This document shows, one piece after another, positions 1-5,576 of a stretch of 9,786 nucleotides of DNA; the first letter of the stretch is position 1; each line of letters starts with the position of its first letter. Source of the DNA: Candidatus Tayloriibacteriota bacterium (GTDB lineage Bacteria; Patescibacteriota; Minisyncoccia; Phycocordibacterales; PALSA-1337); assembly GCA_003170325.1 (NCBI GenBank), contig PMZP01000008.1, forward strand, positions 1,698 through 11,483, given 5' to 3'. Below the pieces are notes generated by a model. The model saw only the letters and a program-made list of their open reading frames with translations, was not told where the DNA came from and searched no databases. A program made the translations under genes and the position numbers.

Positions 1-1013
1 AGGAGCCCTGAACCGATCTTCTCGACCAGTTCCATCCTCTGCATCAGACCGAACAGTAGATTGTTCCTGGGGTAACTCTTCTTGTATAAATCTTCGACTT
101 TCATTTTGCCTACCAAGCCGCCGGGATTGTCGATAACTACCCTGTCGGAATATATGCTGATTTGAATATTAGCGCTCGAAAAATAGTCGCGATGCGCGAT
201 CGCATTCAGCAGAGCTTCCCTCAAAGCTTTCTCTGGCAACTCCAATATCTCTTCACGCGGACCGCCGGTCATGATGTATTCAGTGTTCAGCTTGGAGCGT
301 AAATAATCGAAAGCCGAGGTGTAATTGGAAAGCAAATCAGCGTCAAATTCTTTGCTATCGATCACTTTTGTCTTGGTCTTGCCCATGAAGAGAGCACAGA
401 CGATGGTCGCATTACGTGAAATACTTGTCGCCTTTTTGCAGAACAGCAACGCTCCCGCATTTTTCAATATTCCACCGTTGAATAATTCCAAATTCTTCAA
501 TATATCCTCTCGACCTAACTTGGTTTCGACACCTATCTTTGAAAGGAAACCCTTATACGCATTCTCATTGAAATCATCGTCAAAGCTGAAGTTTTCATTA
601 GGCATCTCGTCATATGACATCAACCTTTCGCTGATAAAAAAGCCCTTGATCTCATCTCTGGATAATTGCTGACTGTTGGCACCCTGTCGCATATAGAATT
701 TACCGCCAGTTGAATAAGGCTTCTTCTTGCCCTCCGGCACCTCTATGACAACCATACCATAAAGTTCGCTCACATTGACTGCAAAGTCAGGATCAAAATT
801 CCTGACTAGAGATTGGATCTCCGATCTGATCTTATTGCTGAACGGAACCTGTTTGAGTTTTCCTTGGTCAGTAACACCTATCAATATCTTCCCGCCTGCG
901 GCATTAGCCATGGCACAGATATCTCGTGCCAGACTCGGATTAAAGCTTTCCTTGAATTCGAGATTGTAGCCTTCACCCTGCTGTATGAGGAAATCCAATT
1001 CTTCTTTGGTCAT
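1..1013 (-). CDS. Schlafen/AlbA_2-type ATP-binding protein, RecG-like C-terminal region (3' end cut by window edge)
   Basis: The visible part is 337 residues, read from an ATG at 1013 and still open at base 1. Residues about 15-122 match the AlbA_2/Schlafen-type divergent AAA domain, with the opening LEFKESF (18-24), then DICAMANAAGGKILIGV (31-47) and FYMRQGANS (106-114). Residues about 262 to the edge match the GHKL-like ATPase domain found with AlbA_2 in proteins annotated 'ATP-dependent DNA helicase RecG-related': EALLNAIAHRDY (266-277), NPGGL (296-300) and the RNNLLFGLMQRM segment (316-327). True RecG helicase motifs are absent, so helicase activity should not be assumed. Members are often considered nucleic-acid-binding transcriptional regulators or stress/defence factors; the actual role is unknown. 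It starts 8 nt after the permease stop with no ribosome binding site, so it is probably co-transcribed and perhaps translationally coupled. Family assignment is strong and function weak. Confidence 0.88.
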   Translation of the reverse strand, partial: MTKEELDFLIQQGEGYNLEFKESFNPSLARDICAMANAAGGKILIGVTDQGKLKQVPFSNKIRSEIQSLVRNFDPDFAVNVSELYGMVVIEVPEGKKKPYSTGGKFYMRQGANSQQLSRDEIKGFFISERLMSYDEMPNENFSFDDDFNENAYKGFLSKIGVETKLGREDILKNLELFNGGILKNAGALLFCKKATSISRNATIVCALFMGKTKTKVIDSKEFDADLLSNYTSAFDYLRSKLNTEYIMTGGPREEILELPEKALREALLNAIAHRDYFSSANIQISIYSDRVVIDNPGGLVGKMKVEDLYKKSYPRNNLLFGLMQRMELVEKIGSGL

Positions 1014-1021
1014 GAAAAGGA

Positions 1022-1801
1022 TTATATCATCTCCGCCACGGTCTTCTCGTACTTCCTGAAGACTAAAAAGGCCACGACGGCCGCCAGAGCGATGCCGGCG
1101 AACATGGCCATGAAGTGCCAGAAAGTAGTGAAATTGCCGTTGATCAGGCCTTCCTTGGAATAATTGATGATGTACGCAAGCGGATTCAGTAAAATGATCT
1201 GCCTGTACTTGGCCGGCAAGGTGGTGAGAGGATAGATGATGGGCGAAGCATACATCAAGACGGAAAGCAGGACTTCCCAAATGGTCGACAAGTCGCGGAA
1301 ACGCACGTAGAAAGGCGCCGTCAAGAAAGAAAAAGCTACGGCCAAGATATACAGGAGCACGGCATATACGATGAACATGACGATCCCCGCGGGCATCGGC
1401 ATCTTATGGTAGAGGGCGAAGAAAAGAGCCAGAACGATGAGATTCATGCCGAAGACGAACAAGGCATTCATGGTCGAGCCAAGGACGATCGTCCATCTGG
1501 GCACATATATCTTCGTCACCAGTTGCGCCTTGGCGACAAGAGAAGTGAGACCGGTCATGGTGGCTTCGGAGAAGAATTGGAACAGGAGAAGTCCGGTCAA
1601 TAATTCCAGCGGATAGTACGGCGTGCCTGAATTGCGGAAATTGAAGATGGAGGAAAAAACGAAGTTCAGGATGCTGAACATGAGGAGCGGCTTCAAGATG
1701 ACCCAGACATAGCCGAGGACACTGCCGTGGTAACGGAGCTTGAAGTCGGTCTTGGCTATGCGCAGGACCAATTCCCGGTAATTTTCGTGGCTTTTGGACA
1801 T
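1022..1801 (-). CDS. ABC-2 type transporter permease, polysaccharide/glycolipid export (Wzm/RfbA/TagG-like)
   Basis: This 259-residue inner-membrane protein has the length and layout of O-antigen or teichoic-acid export permeases. Around residues 13-40 it has the family entry signature (RIAKTDFKLRYHGSVLGYVW, then LKPLL), an amphipathic segment leading into the first membrane helix. About six hydrophobic segments follow (roughly 35-55, 65-80, 105-130, 138-160, 172-192 and 228-247). RDLSTIWEVLL (169-179), ASPIIYPLTTLP (185-196) and LNPLAYII (205-212) are also typical. The protein would form the channel that flips a lipid-linked glycan and needs a Wzt/TagH-like ATPase. That ATPase gene normally sits next to it, but here the next gene downstream is Schlafen-like and the upstream neighbour is divergent, so no partner is in the window. 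The ATG at 1801 fits the usual short cytoplasmic N-terminus. No Shine-Dalgarno sequence is visible. Confidence 0.93.
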   Translation of the reverse strand: MSKSHENYRELVLRIAKTDFKLRYHGSVLGYVWVILKPLLMFSILNFVFSSIFNFRNSGTPYYPLELLTGLLLFQFFSEATMTGLTSLVAKAQLVTKIYVPRWTIVLGSTMNALFVFGMNLIVLALFFALYHKMPMPAGIVMFIVYAVLLYILAVAFSFLTAPFYVRFRDLSTIWEVLLSVLMYASPIIYPLTTLPAKYRQIILLNPLAYIINYSKEGLINGNFTTFWHFMAMFAGIALAAVVAFLVFRKYEKTVAEMI

Positions 1802-1849
1802 CAGATGGTGGACAATCTAAGCACTTCCGTGGAGGCTTTGATTTTAGTC

Positions 1850-1858
1850 AGTGTAACA
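1850..1858 (-). promoter_or_regulatory. Probable extended -10 promoter for the permease gene
   Basis: On the minus strand this reads TGTTACACT, an extended -10 (TG, one base, TACACT) about 50 nt upstream of the permease ATG. No good -35 hexamer sits at 16-18 bp spacing; a TTGAAC lies 24 bp upstream of TACACT, which is too far. An alternative -10-like TATATT occurs a little upstream. The call rests on sequence only. Confidence 0.45.
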
Positions 1859-1905
1859 GAATATAAGCTGAATATCTATGTTCAAAGCCAAAAATCTTCA
1901 TTCCG

Positions 1906-1943
1906 TTTTTAACCTTTTTTTATCGGATTTTGAGACATTTTTT
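1906..1943. promoter_or_regulatory. Helically phased T-tracts, probably curved DNA, in the divergent promoter region
   Basis: Four T-runs lie at 1906-1910, 1915-1921, 1928-1931 and 1938-1943. Their centres are about 10-11.5 bp apart, close to one helical turn, which is the pattern expected for intrinsically bent DNA. An A-run at 1890-1894 sits roughly 1.5 turns further away. The stretch lies between the divergent starts of the permease and the PemK-like gene and could shape RNA polymerase or nucleoid-protein binding to both promoters. Confidence 0.45.
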
Positions 1944-1946
1944 AAT

Positions 1947-1968
1947 CTTTCTTGAACCTTTCTTGAAC
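1947..1968 (+). repeat. Two tandem 11-bp repeats (CTTTCTTGAAC) upstream of the PemK-like gene
   Basis: CTTTCTTGAAC occurs at 1947-1957 and again at 1958-1968 with no gap, followed by a degraded third unit beginning GTTTCTTC at 1969. One repeat per helical turn, just upstream of the -10 element of the toxin-family gene, is a plausible operator arrangement. The TTGAAC inside each unit is also -35-like, but the second copy is 20 bp from the -10 element, which is too long for a standard sigma-70 promoter. Confidence 0.5.
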
Positions 1969-1985
1969 GTTTCTTCATTTCACAA

Positions 1986-1994
1986 TGATACGCT
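1986..1994 (+). promoter_or_regulatory. Extended -10 promoter of the PemK-like gene, probably giving a leaderless mRNA
   Basis: TGATACGCT is an extended -10 (TG, A, TACGCT) ending 6 nt before the ATG at 2001. Standard -10 to start spacing would put transcription initiation at or within a base or two of that ATG. With no Shine-Dalgarno sequence present, this suggests leaderless translation. The same TACGCT hexamer is the -10 of the BRO-N gene. Confidence 0.5.
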
Positions 1995-2000
1995 TTGCAT

Positions 2001-2501
2001 ATGAATAACGATAACCAAGAAAAATACGACAAGGATTTCAATAATTGGCACAATCTTAAGAGTAACATCCAAAAGCGAAATGCCGCGCGTGTATTTATTC
2101 AGCAAGGAGCCGTCTGGCTAATGAGCGTCGGGGTAAATGTCGGTTCGGAAATCGACGGAAAAGGCCGGGATTTCGCTAGACCGGTGATCGTTATACGGAG
2201 AATCAATAATGAAACTTTCTATGGCATCTCGGTTTCAAGCAGGATCGTCGAAGATTTCTATAGGGTCAAATTCAACATGGCTGATCAAGGTAGGATTGCC
2301 CTTCTTTCACAGATCAGATCATTCGACAAGAAGAGGTGTATTCGACTGATAACCATCCTTCCGCCGGAAACAATCGAATTGATCTTGGCACGCGTCCGGA
2401 AAGTTTTCACTAAAGCCGAAACCCCTCAACCGCAGAATGCGACTGAGGGGAATCTCGATTGCCCGAAGGGCGACAGTGATACTAGTCTACCAAAGCACTA
2501 A
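2001..2501 (+). CDS. PemK/MazF-family toxin-like protein (predicted mRNA endoribonuclease), no antitoxin adjacent
   Basis: This 166-residue protein would be a cytoplasmic RNase of the PemK/MazF fold. Visible family features are GAVWLMSVGVNVGSEIDGKG (36-55), FARPVIVIRR (58-67, holding the conserved RPV strand), ISVSSR (76-81), and SQIRSFDKKRCIRLI (103-117), which corresponds to the MazF segment containing QVR..D..R. A charged stretch of about 30 residues, including NNWHNLK (14-20), precedes the domain, as in the Patescibacteria-type subfamily. I chose the ATG at 2001 over the TTG at 1995 because the -10 promoter element overlaps the TTG region. No antitoxin gene is present on either side, which is common for this subfamily. 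After about residue 137 the protein runs into a polar tail (139-166) whose DNA holds two hairpins, so the tail looks added. The fold is well supported; toxicity and target sequence are inference. Confidence 0.85.
   Translation: MNNDNQEKYDKDFNNWHNLKSNIQKRNAARVFIQQGAVWLMSVGVNVGSEIDGKGRDFARPVIVIRRINNETFYGISVSSRIVEDFYRVKFNMADQGRIALLSQIRSFDKKRCIRLITILPPETIELILARVRKVFTKAETPQPQNATEGNLDCPKGDSDTSLPKH
2422..2450. repeat. 29-nt palindromic hairpin inside the 3' end of the PemK-like gene
   Basis: The arms CCCCTCA (2422-2428) and TGAGGGG (2444-2450) are perfect complements. Inside them, after a symmetric AC/AC internal loop, CGCA (2431-2434) pairs with TGCG (2438-2441) around a GAA loop. It covers codons for residues about 141-150, in the unconserved tail. 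There is no U-tract after it, so it is not a classical terminator. Confidence 0.7.
2459..2473. repeat. Second small hairpin with the same GAA loop
   Basis: GCCC (2461-2464) pairs with GGGC (2468-2471) around GAA, and TT/GA can extend the stem by a wobble and an A-U pair. It begins 8 nt after the 29-nt hairpin and has the same GAA loop, still within the coding tail of the PemK-like gene. Confidence 0.5.
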
Positions 2502-2528
2502 TTCCAAAGTCAAGCACACCAGATTCTT

Positions 2529-2570
2529 ATACCCTACTTCGTCGTATCATCGCCGACCAAGGCATCGAAC
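2529..2570 (-). repeat. 42-bp direct repeat, copy A (downstream of the BRO-N gene)
   Basis: The first 20 bases (2529-2548) are identical to 3500-3519, and 36 of 42 positions match copy B at 3500-3541. On the minus strand both copies encode an FxALVxDDTTK-stop ending (here FDALVGDDTTK, with TAG at 2534-2536). The reading frame here is open only from 2581 down to 2534, after an in-frame stop. It follows the BRO-N stop by 7 nt, in a different frame. Confidence 0.8.
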
Positions 2571-2577
2571 TTGGAAG

Positions 2578-3411
2578 TTAATTACTTGATTTTGGTAAAA
2601 AATTTTGACCAGTGATCACACTCTTGCCGATTTTATCTTCCAAAGCGGACCTGGCATCTTTGGCAATTCGACCACCTTTCCTGGCGGGAATCTTGTTGGC
2701 CTCCAGACCTTTTACTCCTTCGACCTCGGCTATCTTTCTCGTTGAAAGTTCCGCCAAAGCGGAAAAAATCAACTCTTCTTCACTCATGTGATCTCGAAGA
2801 TTCTGAGTTTTCAAACCCTTTAATACCTTGTGATCCTTCACCGATAAATCGCTCCATTCTTCATGAATGATGTTCGTCAGAATGGCAAATTCCTGGCCTT
2901 TTTTTACTCCATGTCCGCTCCAGTAATCAGTGAGCTTGTTTCTCGTCTCCTGTCCGGTCATCCTCTGCTGTATCCACTTCTCGCTTCTGCCTTGCTTTTG
3001 CCAATAATGACGACCGCGATTCAATGCTATCTCCGGATCAGCCATCTCCTGCATTCTTTCGTAACCAACCCGAGCTAACCAAAGCTTTATCGGTTCAGCC
3101 CTTTTGCTAGGCACAGATTGGATTAGACGCAAGATAGTCTCCACATCGGCGGCATCGGTATGATAAAACTTTCCATCAGCAGATTGCATCTTCAGTTGGT
3201 CACATTTTGTGACCAACTGACTTCCTTCATTTTTTAAGCGATTTTTCAACGTCGTCCAATAGCTTTTTGCCCGTTTAAAGTCGGGTTGTTCGGTCAAAGC
3301 CGCGACAATATCGATCACGGAAAAATACCACTTCTCTTTTCGTTCGTCATAAATGCGACGGATCTTATACGTCTCAAATATCGCCAGTGAATTTTCAGTT
3401 CCTTGTTTCAT
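2578..3411 (-). CDS. BRO-N domain protein of the DinD / 'phage antirepressor' family
   Basis: The predicted protein has 277 residues. The N-terminal BRO-N domain (about 8-115) has IRRIYDERKEKWYFSVIDIV (18-37), then LKNRLKNEG (55-63) and the SQLVTKCDQLK segment (64-74) typical of this subfamily. The central LWLARVGYERMQEMADPE (111-128) and the C-terminal FAILTNIIHEEW (175-186) and KGLKTQNLRDHMSEEELIF (198-216) match the DinD C-terminal region. Relatives are annotated as DNA-damage-inducible protein D or antirepressor; the biochemical role is not settled. The open frame extends up to 3489, but a TTGACA promoter lies inside that extension. ATG 3411 matches the family N-terminus, with ATG 3420 and 3426 as alternatives. 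The gene lies between two 42-bp direct repeats and contains a perfect 13-bp inverted repeat, so it may be mobile cargo. Nothing visible ties it functionally to the convergent PemK-like gene. Confidence 0.88.
   Translation of the reverse strand: MKQGTENSLAIFETYKIRRIYDERKEKWYFSVIDIVAALTEQPDFKRAKSYWTTLKNRLKNEGSQLVTKCDQLKMQSADGKFYHTDAADVETILRLIQSVPSKRAEPIKLWLARVGYERMQEMADPEIALNRGRHYWQKQGRSEKWIQQRMTGQETRNKLTDYWSGHGVKKGQEFAILTNIIHEEWSDLSVKDHKVLKGLKTQNLRDHMSEEELIFSALAELSTRKIAEVEGVKGLEANKIPARKGGRIAKDARSALEDKIGKSVITGQNFLPKSSN
3192..3220. repeat. Perfect 13-bp inverted repeat (3-nt spacer) inside the BRO-N coding sequence
   Basis: The arm TCAGTTGGTCACA (3192-3204) and its exact complement TGTGACCAACTGA (3208-3220) flank TTT. 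The symmetry is in phase with the codons: on the minus strand CAG TTG GTC ACA is mirrored by TGT GAC CAA CTG around one AAA, giving the peptide QLVTKCDQL (residues 65-73). It could be a DNA operator or a very stable mRNA hairpin. Confidence 0.9.
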
Positions 3412-3430
3412 GATTAACATTAACATCTTT

Positions 3431-3459
3431 AGCGTATTCGCATTTTTACGCCGTGTCAA
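3431..3459 (-). promoter_or_regulatory. Sigma-70-like promoter of the BRO-N gene
   Basis: On the minus strand a consensus -35 TTGACA (3454-3459) and -10 TACGCT (3431-3436) are separated by exactly 17 bp. Initiation would fall near 3424, leaving a leader of about 13 nt before ATG 3411, or essentially none if ATG 3420 or 3426 is used. The promoter argues against the longer open frame beginning at 3489. Confidence 0.65.
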
Positions 3460-3466
3460 GCAAACG

Positions 3467-3490
3467 CGTGACGCAAAAAATACTGTCACG
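3467..3490. promoter_or_regulatory. Inverted repeat CGTGAC-N12-GTCACG upstream of the BRO-N -35 element
   Basis: CGTGAC (3467-3472) and GTCACG (3485-3490) are perfect 6-bp complements about 8 bp upstream of the BRO-N -35. The GTGAC/GTCAC half-sites also occur within the palindrome in the BRO-N coding sequence, though in the opposite order. This could be a regulator-binding site; the short arm length makes chance possible. Confidence 0.35.
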
Positions 3491-3499
3491 AAAAATCCA

Positions 3500-3541
3500 A
3501 TACCCTACTTCGTCGTATCGTCAGCGACTAAGGCGTTGAAC
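3500..3541 (-). repeat. 42-bp direct repeat, copy B (downstream of the BIG2/peptidoglycan-binding gene)
   Basis: It matches copy A (2529-2570) at 36 of 42 positions, including 20 identical bases at one end, in the same orientation and 971 bp away. Four of the six differences fall at third codon positions in the shared minus-strand frame, and the TAG stop is conserved. Five identical bases continue past the stop. Confidence 0.8.
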
Positions 3542-3594
3542 GCGGCCTTGACTATGGTTGCTCCGGTGGCCTTATCTGGCTTTATATCCCTTGA
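3505..3594 (-). pseudogene. Possible remnant C-terminus of a lost gene (29 codons ending in TAG)
   Basis: The minus strand is open for 29 codons between an in-frame TAA (3595-3597) and TAG (3505-3507), with a protein-like composition: IKPDKATGATIVKAAFNALV, then ADDTTK. It overlaps the end of the surface protein gene in another frame and has no start codon, so it cannot stand alone. The KPDKA...A..A pattern resembles the 'IIPxDKAxxAxxA' endings of many Patescibacteria secreted proteins, which would make it the relic of a surface-protein tail. That link is from memory and weak. Copy A carries the last 11 codons of the same ending. Confidence 0.3.
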
Positions 3595-5459
3595 TTAAGC
3601 AATGCTCTGGTAGAAGGCCCGATGACGCCGAGAGCCGTAAGTCCATGCTTCTTCTGGAACGCCTCGACTGCGGCTTGGGTTTGAATCCCGAAATATCCGG
3701 TGATCGGACCGGCATACACGCCGTCAGCTTTCAGACGTTGTTGCAGAGCATAAACGTCCGGATCAGACTCGCCAAGCTTCATCATGCCGGCATACAGATA
3801 TCTGTTAAAGGAATACGGGCCCGCTGAGGCTGACGGAACTGCGGTTGTCGTCGAACCAGATATTCCAGGTTGAGCTACACACGTATAACCATTCGGGCAT
3901 GAGGCTGTTGTAACGCTTGGCATCGCACTGGCTGCGATAGAAGATGAATTTCCGATCGTGAATACCTGCCGCACGCTAGCACCTCCGGCATTAGCGATAT
4001 TCAAGGAGATCGTGAGCGGCAATGATTCGGTCCCAGTCATCGCATATATGACTGTATATGGACCGGCATTCGAACCATATACCGCGATCTGTGACCCGTT
4101 GATAGTAACTGTCGGCATAGATATGCTCTGATTGGCGTTAAAAGTGAAAGTCAAAGCGTCTCCAGCGGCCATGAATGCGCTGTTGACATTATTGGAAGAA
4201 ATGGAGAAAGAAGTCAGAGCCAACGGTGTGGTCACTGTCGTGACAGCGGAAGCTGAACCGGAAGCGCCTTGAGATACAAACACATACAAATTGGCGCAGT
4301 TATTGACACCAACCGCGCATATCGTTACATTGGTGCCACCGTAACTCGAGGCAGACACTAGCGCATTATTGCCACTGACATTGACCACGGCGATTCCCGA
4401 ATTGGCGTTGGAGCCTACATAATATGTTTCGCTGCCATTCTGCGACGAAGTCAGAGCGACAGTTTGCGTCTGGCCGATTGAAAGAGTCAGATTGTTCGGA
4501 CTCGCATAAACGGTAGTCGAGGCTATTGTCGAATTCGCTACGTTTCCTGATGAAGCAATCGTCACGTTAACGGCGCCGCAACTAGTGCTACCGTTGCCGG
4601 CGGAACAAACACTCAAAATAGCAGACCCGGATTGAAGAGCATTTATGGTGAGAATCGATCCGTTCACGTTGGTTGAAACGGCGGCAAGGTTAGAATTCAG
4701 CGAAACATAAAAGGAGCCGGGTCCAGAAAGAGAGACTGTCCGGCTCTGTCCAATGGCCATATTGACATTGCTCTGACTGAAAGATATCGTGCCGGGACTG
4801 GTGGTTTGGCCTCCCTGATTCGTGCTTGATTGCTGGACGTTTACAAATAGCGTGACGCATCCCGCATTGACGGCGCATACCGTGATATTGGTCGATCCTA
4901 TGGTCAAGCCATTGACCACGATCTGATTACCAGAAACAGACACTGAAGCAACGTTCGGATTCGTATTGCTGGGAATGGATAACGAACCATAATTCGTGAT
5001 ACTGCTAGATATCGTAATAGACGCTCCTTGCCCGACGGTCAGGTTGAGGTTGGACTGGCTAAGCGTGATGTACCCAGTCGTTCCGGAGTTCTGCGTGCTA
5101 AAGTTCGGCCAGTTGATGGACTGGGATCGAGCTCCGTCGACCATGACATACGTAGGAACACCCACTGTCACGTTATACCCGACCGGATTTAAGGTCGTTG
5201 TAAAATTTCCGCTGGCATTGGTCGCGCCGAGATTGGCTGAAAGGACAGATGAGGTCGAAGGGTAATAGAACATCACAGGAGCATTTGGATTAGCCCCAAT
5301 GACCGTCATCTGTACCTGGGTATTGTTGTTTATCAGCGACAATGATAGAGAAGGCACCATGGCGGCATGAGCATTGATTGAAGTCACACCTACAACCGCA
5401 AATATTGCCAGACCGAACAAGGTTAGCGCGAAACTCTTAGTGAATGATTTTATGATCAT
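3582..5459 (-). CDS. Secreted Ser/Thr/Asn-rich surface protein: three BIG2-like repeats plus C-terminal peptidoglycan-binding domain
   Basis: The protein has 625 residues. A signal peptide (positive KSFTK, then a hydrophobic core) ends at about AHA-A (32/33). Three related repeats of about 80 residues follow (130-209, 224-301 and 317-396), each opening with S-x-x-N/S-x-(x)-L-x-x-x-x-GQ and closing with a strand bearing a cysteine pair (C195/C201, C285/C294, C381/C388). This BIG2-like immunoglobulin fold is common in wall-associated adhesins and S-layer proteins. A further beta-rich domain covers about 413-502. A linker carries CPNGYTC (521-527) and leads to a PG_binding_1 domain (about 564-622) with YALQQRLKADGVYAGPITGYFG and TQAAVEAFQKKHGL. 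The likely role is a wall-anchored adhesin or coat component outside the membrane. The paired cysteines suggest disulfides made after export. It lies downstream of the glycan transferase gene but has its own -10 element. Confidence 0.9.
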   Translation of the reverse strand: MIIKSFTKSFALTLFGLAIFAVVGVTSINAHAAMVPSLSLSLINNNTQVQMTVIGANPNAPVMFYYPSTSSVLSANLGATNASGNFTTTLNPVGYNVTVGVPTYVMVDGARSQSINWPNFSTQNSGTTGYITLSQSNLNLTVGQGASITISSSITNYGSLSIPSNTNPNVASVSVSGNQIVVNGLTIGSTNITVCAVNAGCVTLFVNVQQSSTNQGGQTTSPGTISFSQSNVNMAIGQSRTVSLSGPGSFYVSLNSNLAAVSTNVNGSILTINALQSGSAILSVCSAGNGSTSCGAVNVTIASSGNVANSTIASTTVYASPNNLTLSIGQTQTVALTSSQNGSETYYVGSNANSGIAVVNVSGNNALVSASSYGGTNVTICAVGVNNCANLYVFVSQGASGSASAVTTVTTPLALTSFSISSNNVNSAFMAAGDALTFTFNANQSISMPTVTINGSQIAVYGSNAGPYTVIYAMTGTESLPLTISLNIANAGGASVRQVFTIGNSSSIAASAMPSVTTASCPNGYTCVAQPGISGSTTTAVPSASAGPYSFNRYLYAGMMKLGESDPDVYALQQRLKADGVYAGPITGYFGIQTQAAVEAFQKKHGLTALGVIGPSTRALLNQGI

Positions 5460-5511
5460 GGTGTGATTTTATATTTAGTTTTAATTGGCCTGTTTTATTT
5501 AAGTATCTAAT

Positions 5512-5517
5512 ATTATA
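5512..5517 (-). promoter_or_regulatory. -10 element (TATAAT) for the BIG2/peptidoglycan-binding gene
   Basis: A consensus TATAAT, preceded by GG, lies 52 bp upstream of the ATG at 5459. No convincing -35 is seen at normal spacing. The predicted leader of about 45 nt is A/T-rich, looks unstructured and has no Shine-Dalgarno sequence. Confidence 0.5.
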
Positions 5518-5557
5518 CCTCAAAAACCCTCGACTTGGTGCGAATTATCCTGGGAAT

Positions 5558-5571
5558 GGCCTCAGGCCTGA
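5558..5571. repeat. Overlapping short GC palindromes after the glycan-transferase gene
   Basis: GGCCTCAGGCC (5558-5568) and TCAGGCCTGA (5562-5571) are both self-complementary and overlap, just 6 nt beyond the transferase stop. No U-tract follows on the minus strand, so it is not a convincing terminator. It may be a weak 3' mRNA structure or chance. Confidence 0.3.
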
Positions 5572-5576
5572 TATCT

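Noticed and set aside
1..1013. Left-end gene as a true RecG helicase
   Set aside because: It has AlbA_2 and GHKL-like parts but none of the superfamily 2 helicase motifs in the visible 337 residues.
325..1163. Plus-strand open frames across the left end
   Set aside because: The minus strand encodes an uninterrupted protein with clear AlbA_2 and GHKL-like motifs; the plus frames are shadows without recognisable features.
2001..3411. PemK-like gene and BRO-N gene as a toxin-antitoxin pair
   Set aside because: They are convergent with separate promoters, and BRO-N/DinD-like proteins are not known antitoxins of this family.
3412..3489. Longer BRO-N frame starting at 3489
   Set aside because: It contains a consensus TTGACA-N17-TACGCT promoter, and the added residues do not resemble the family N-terminus.
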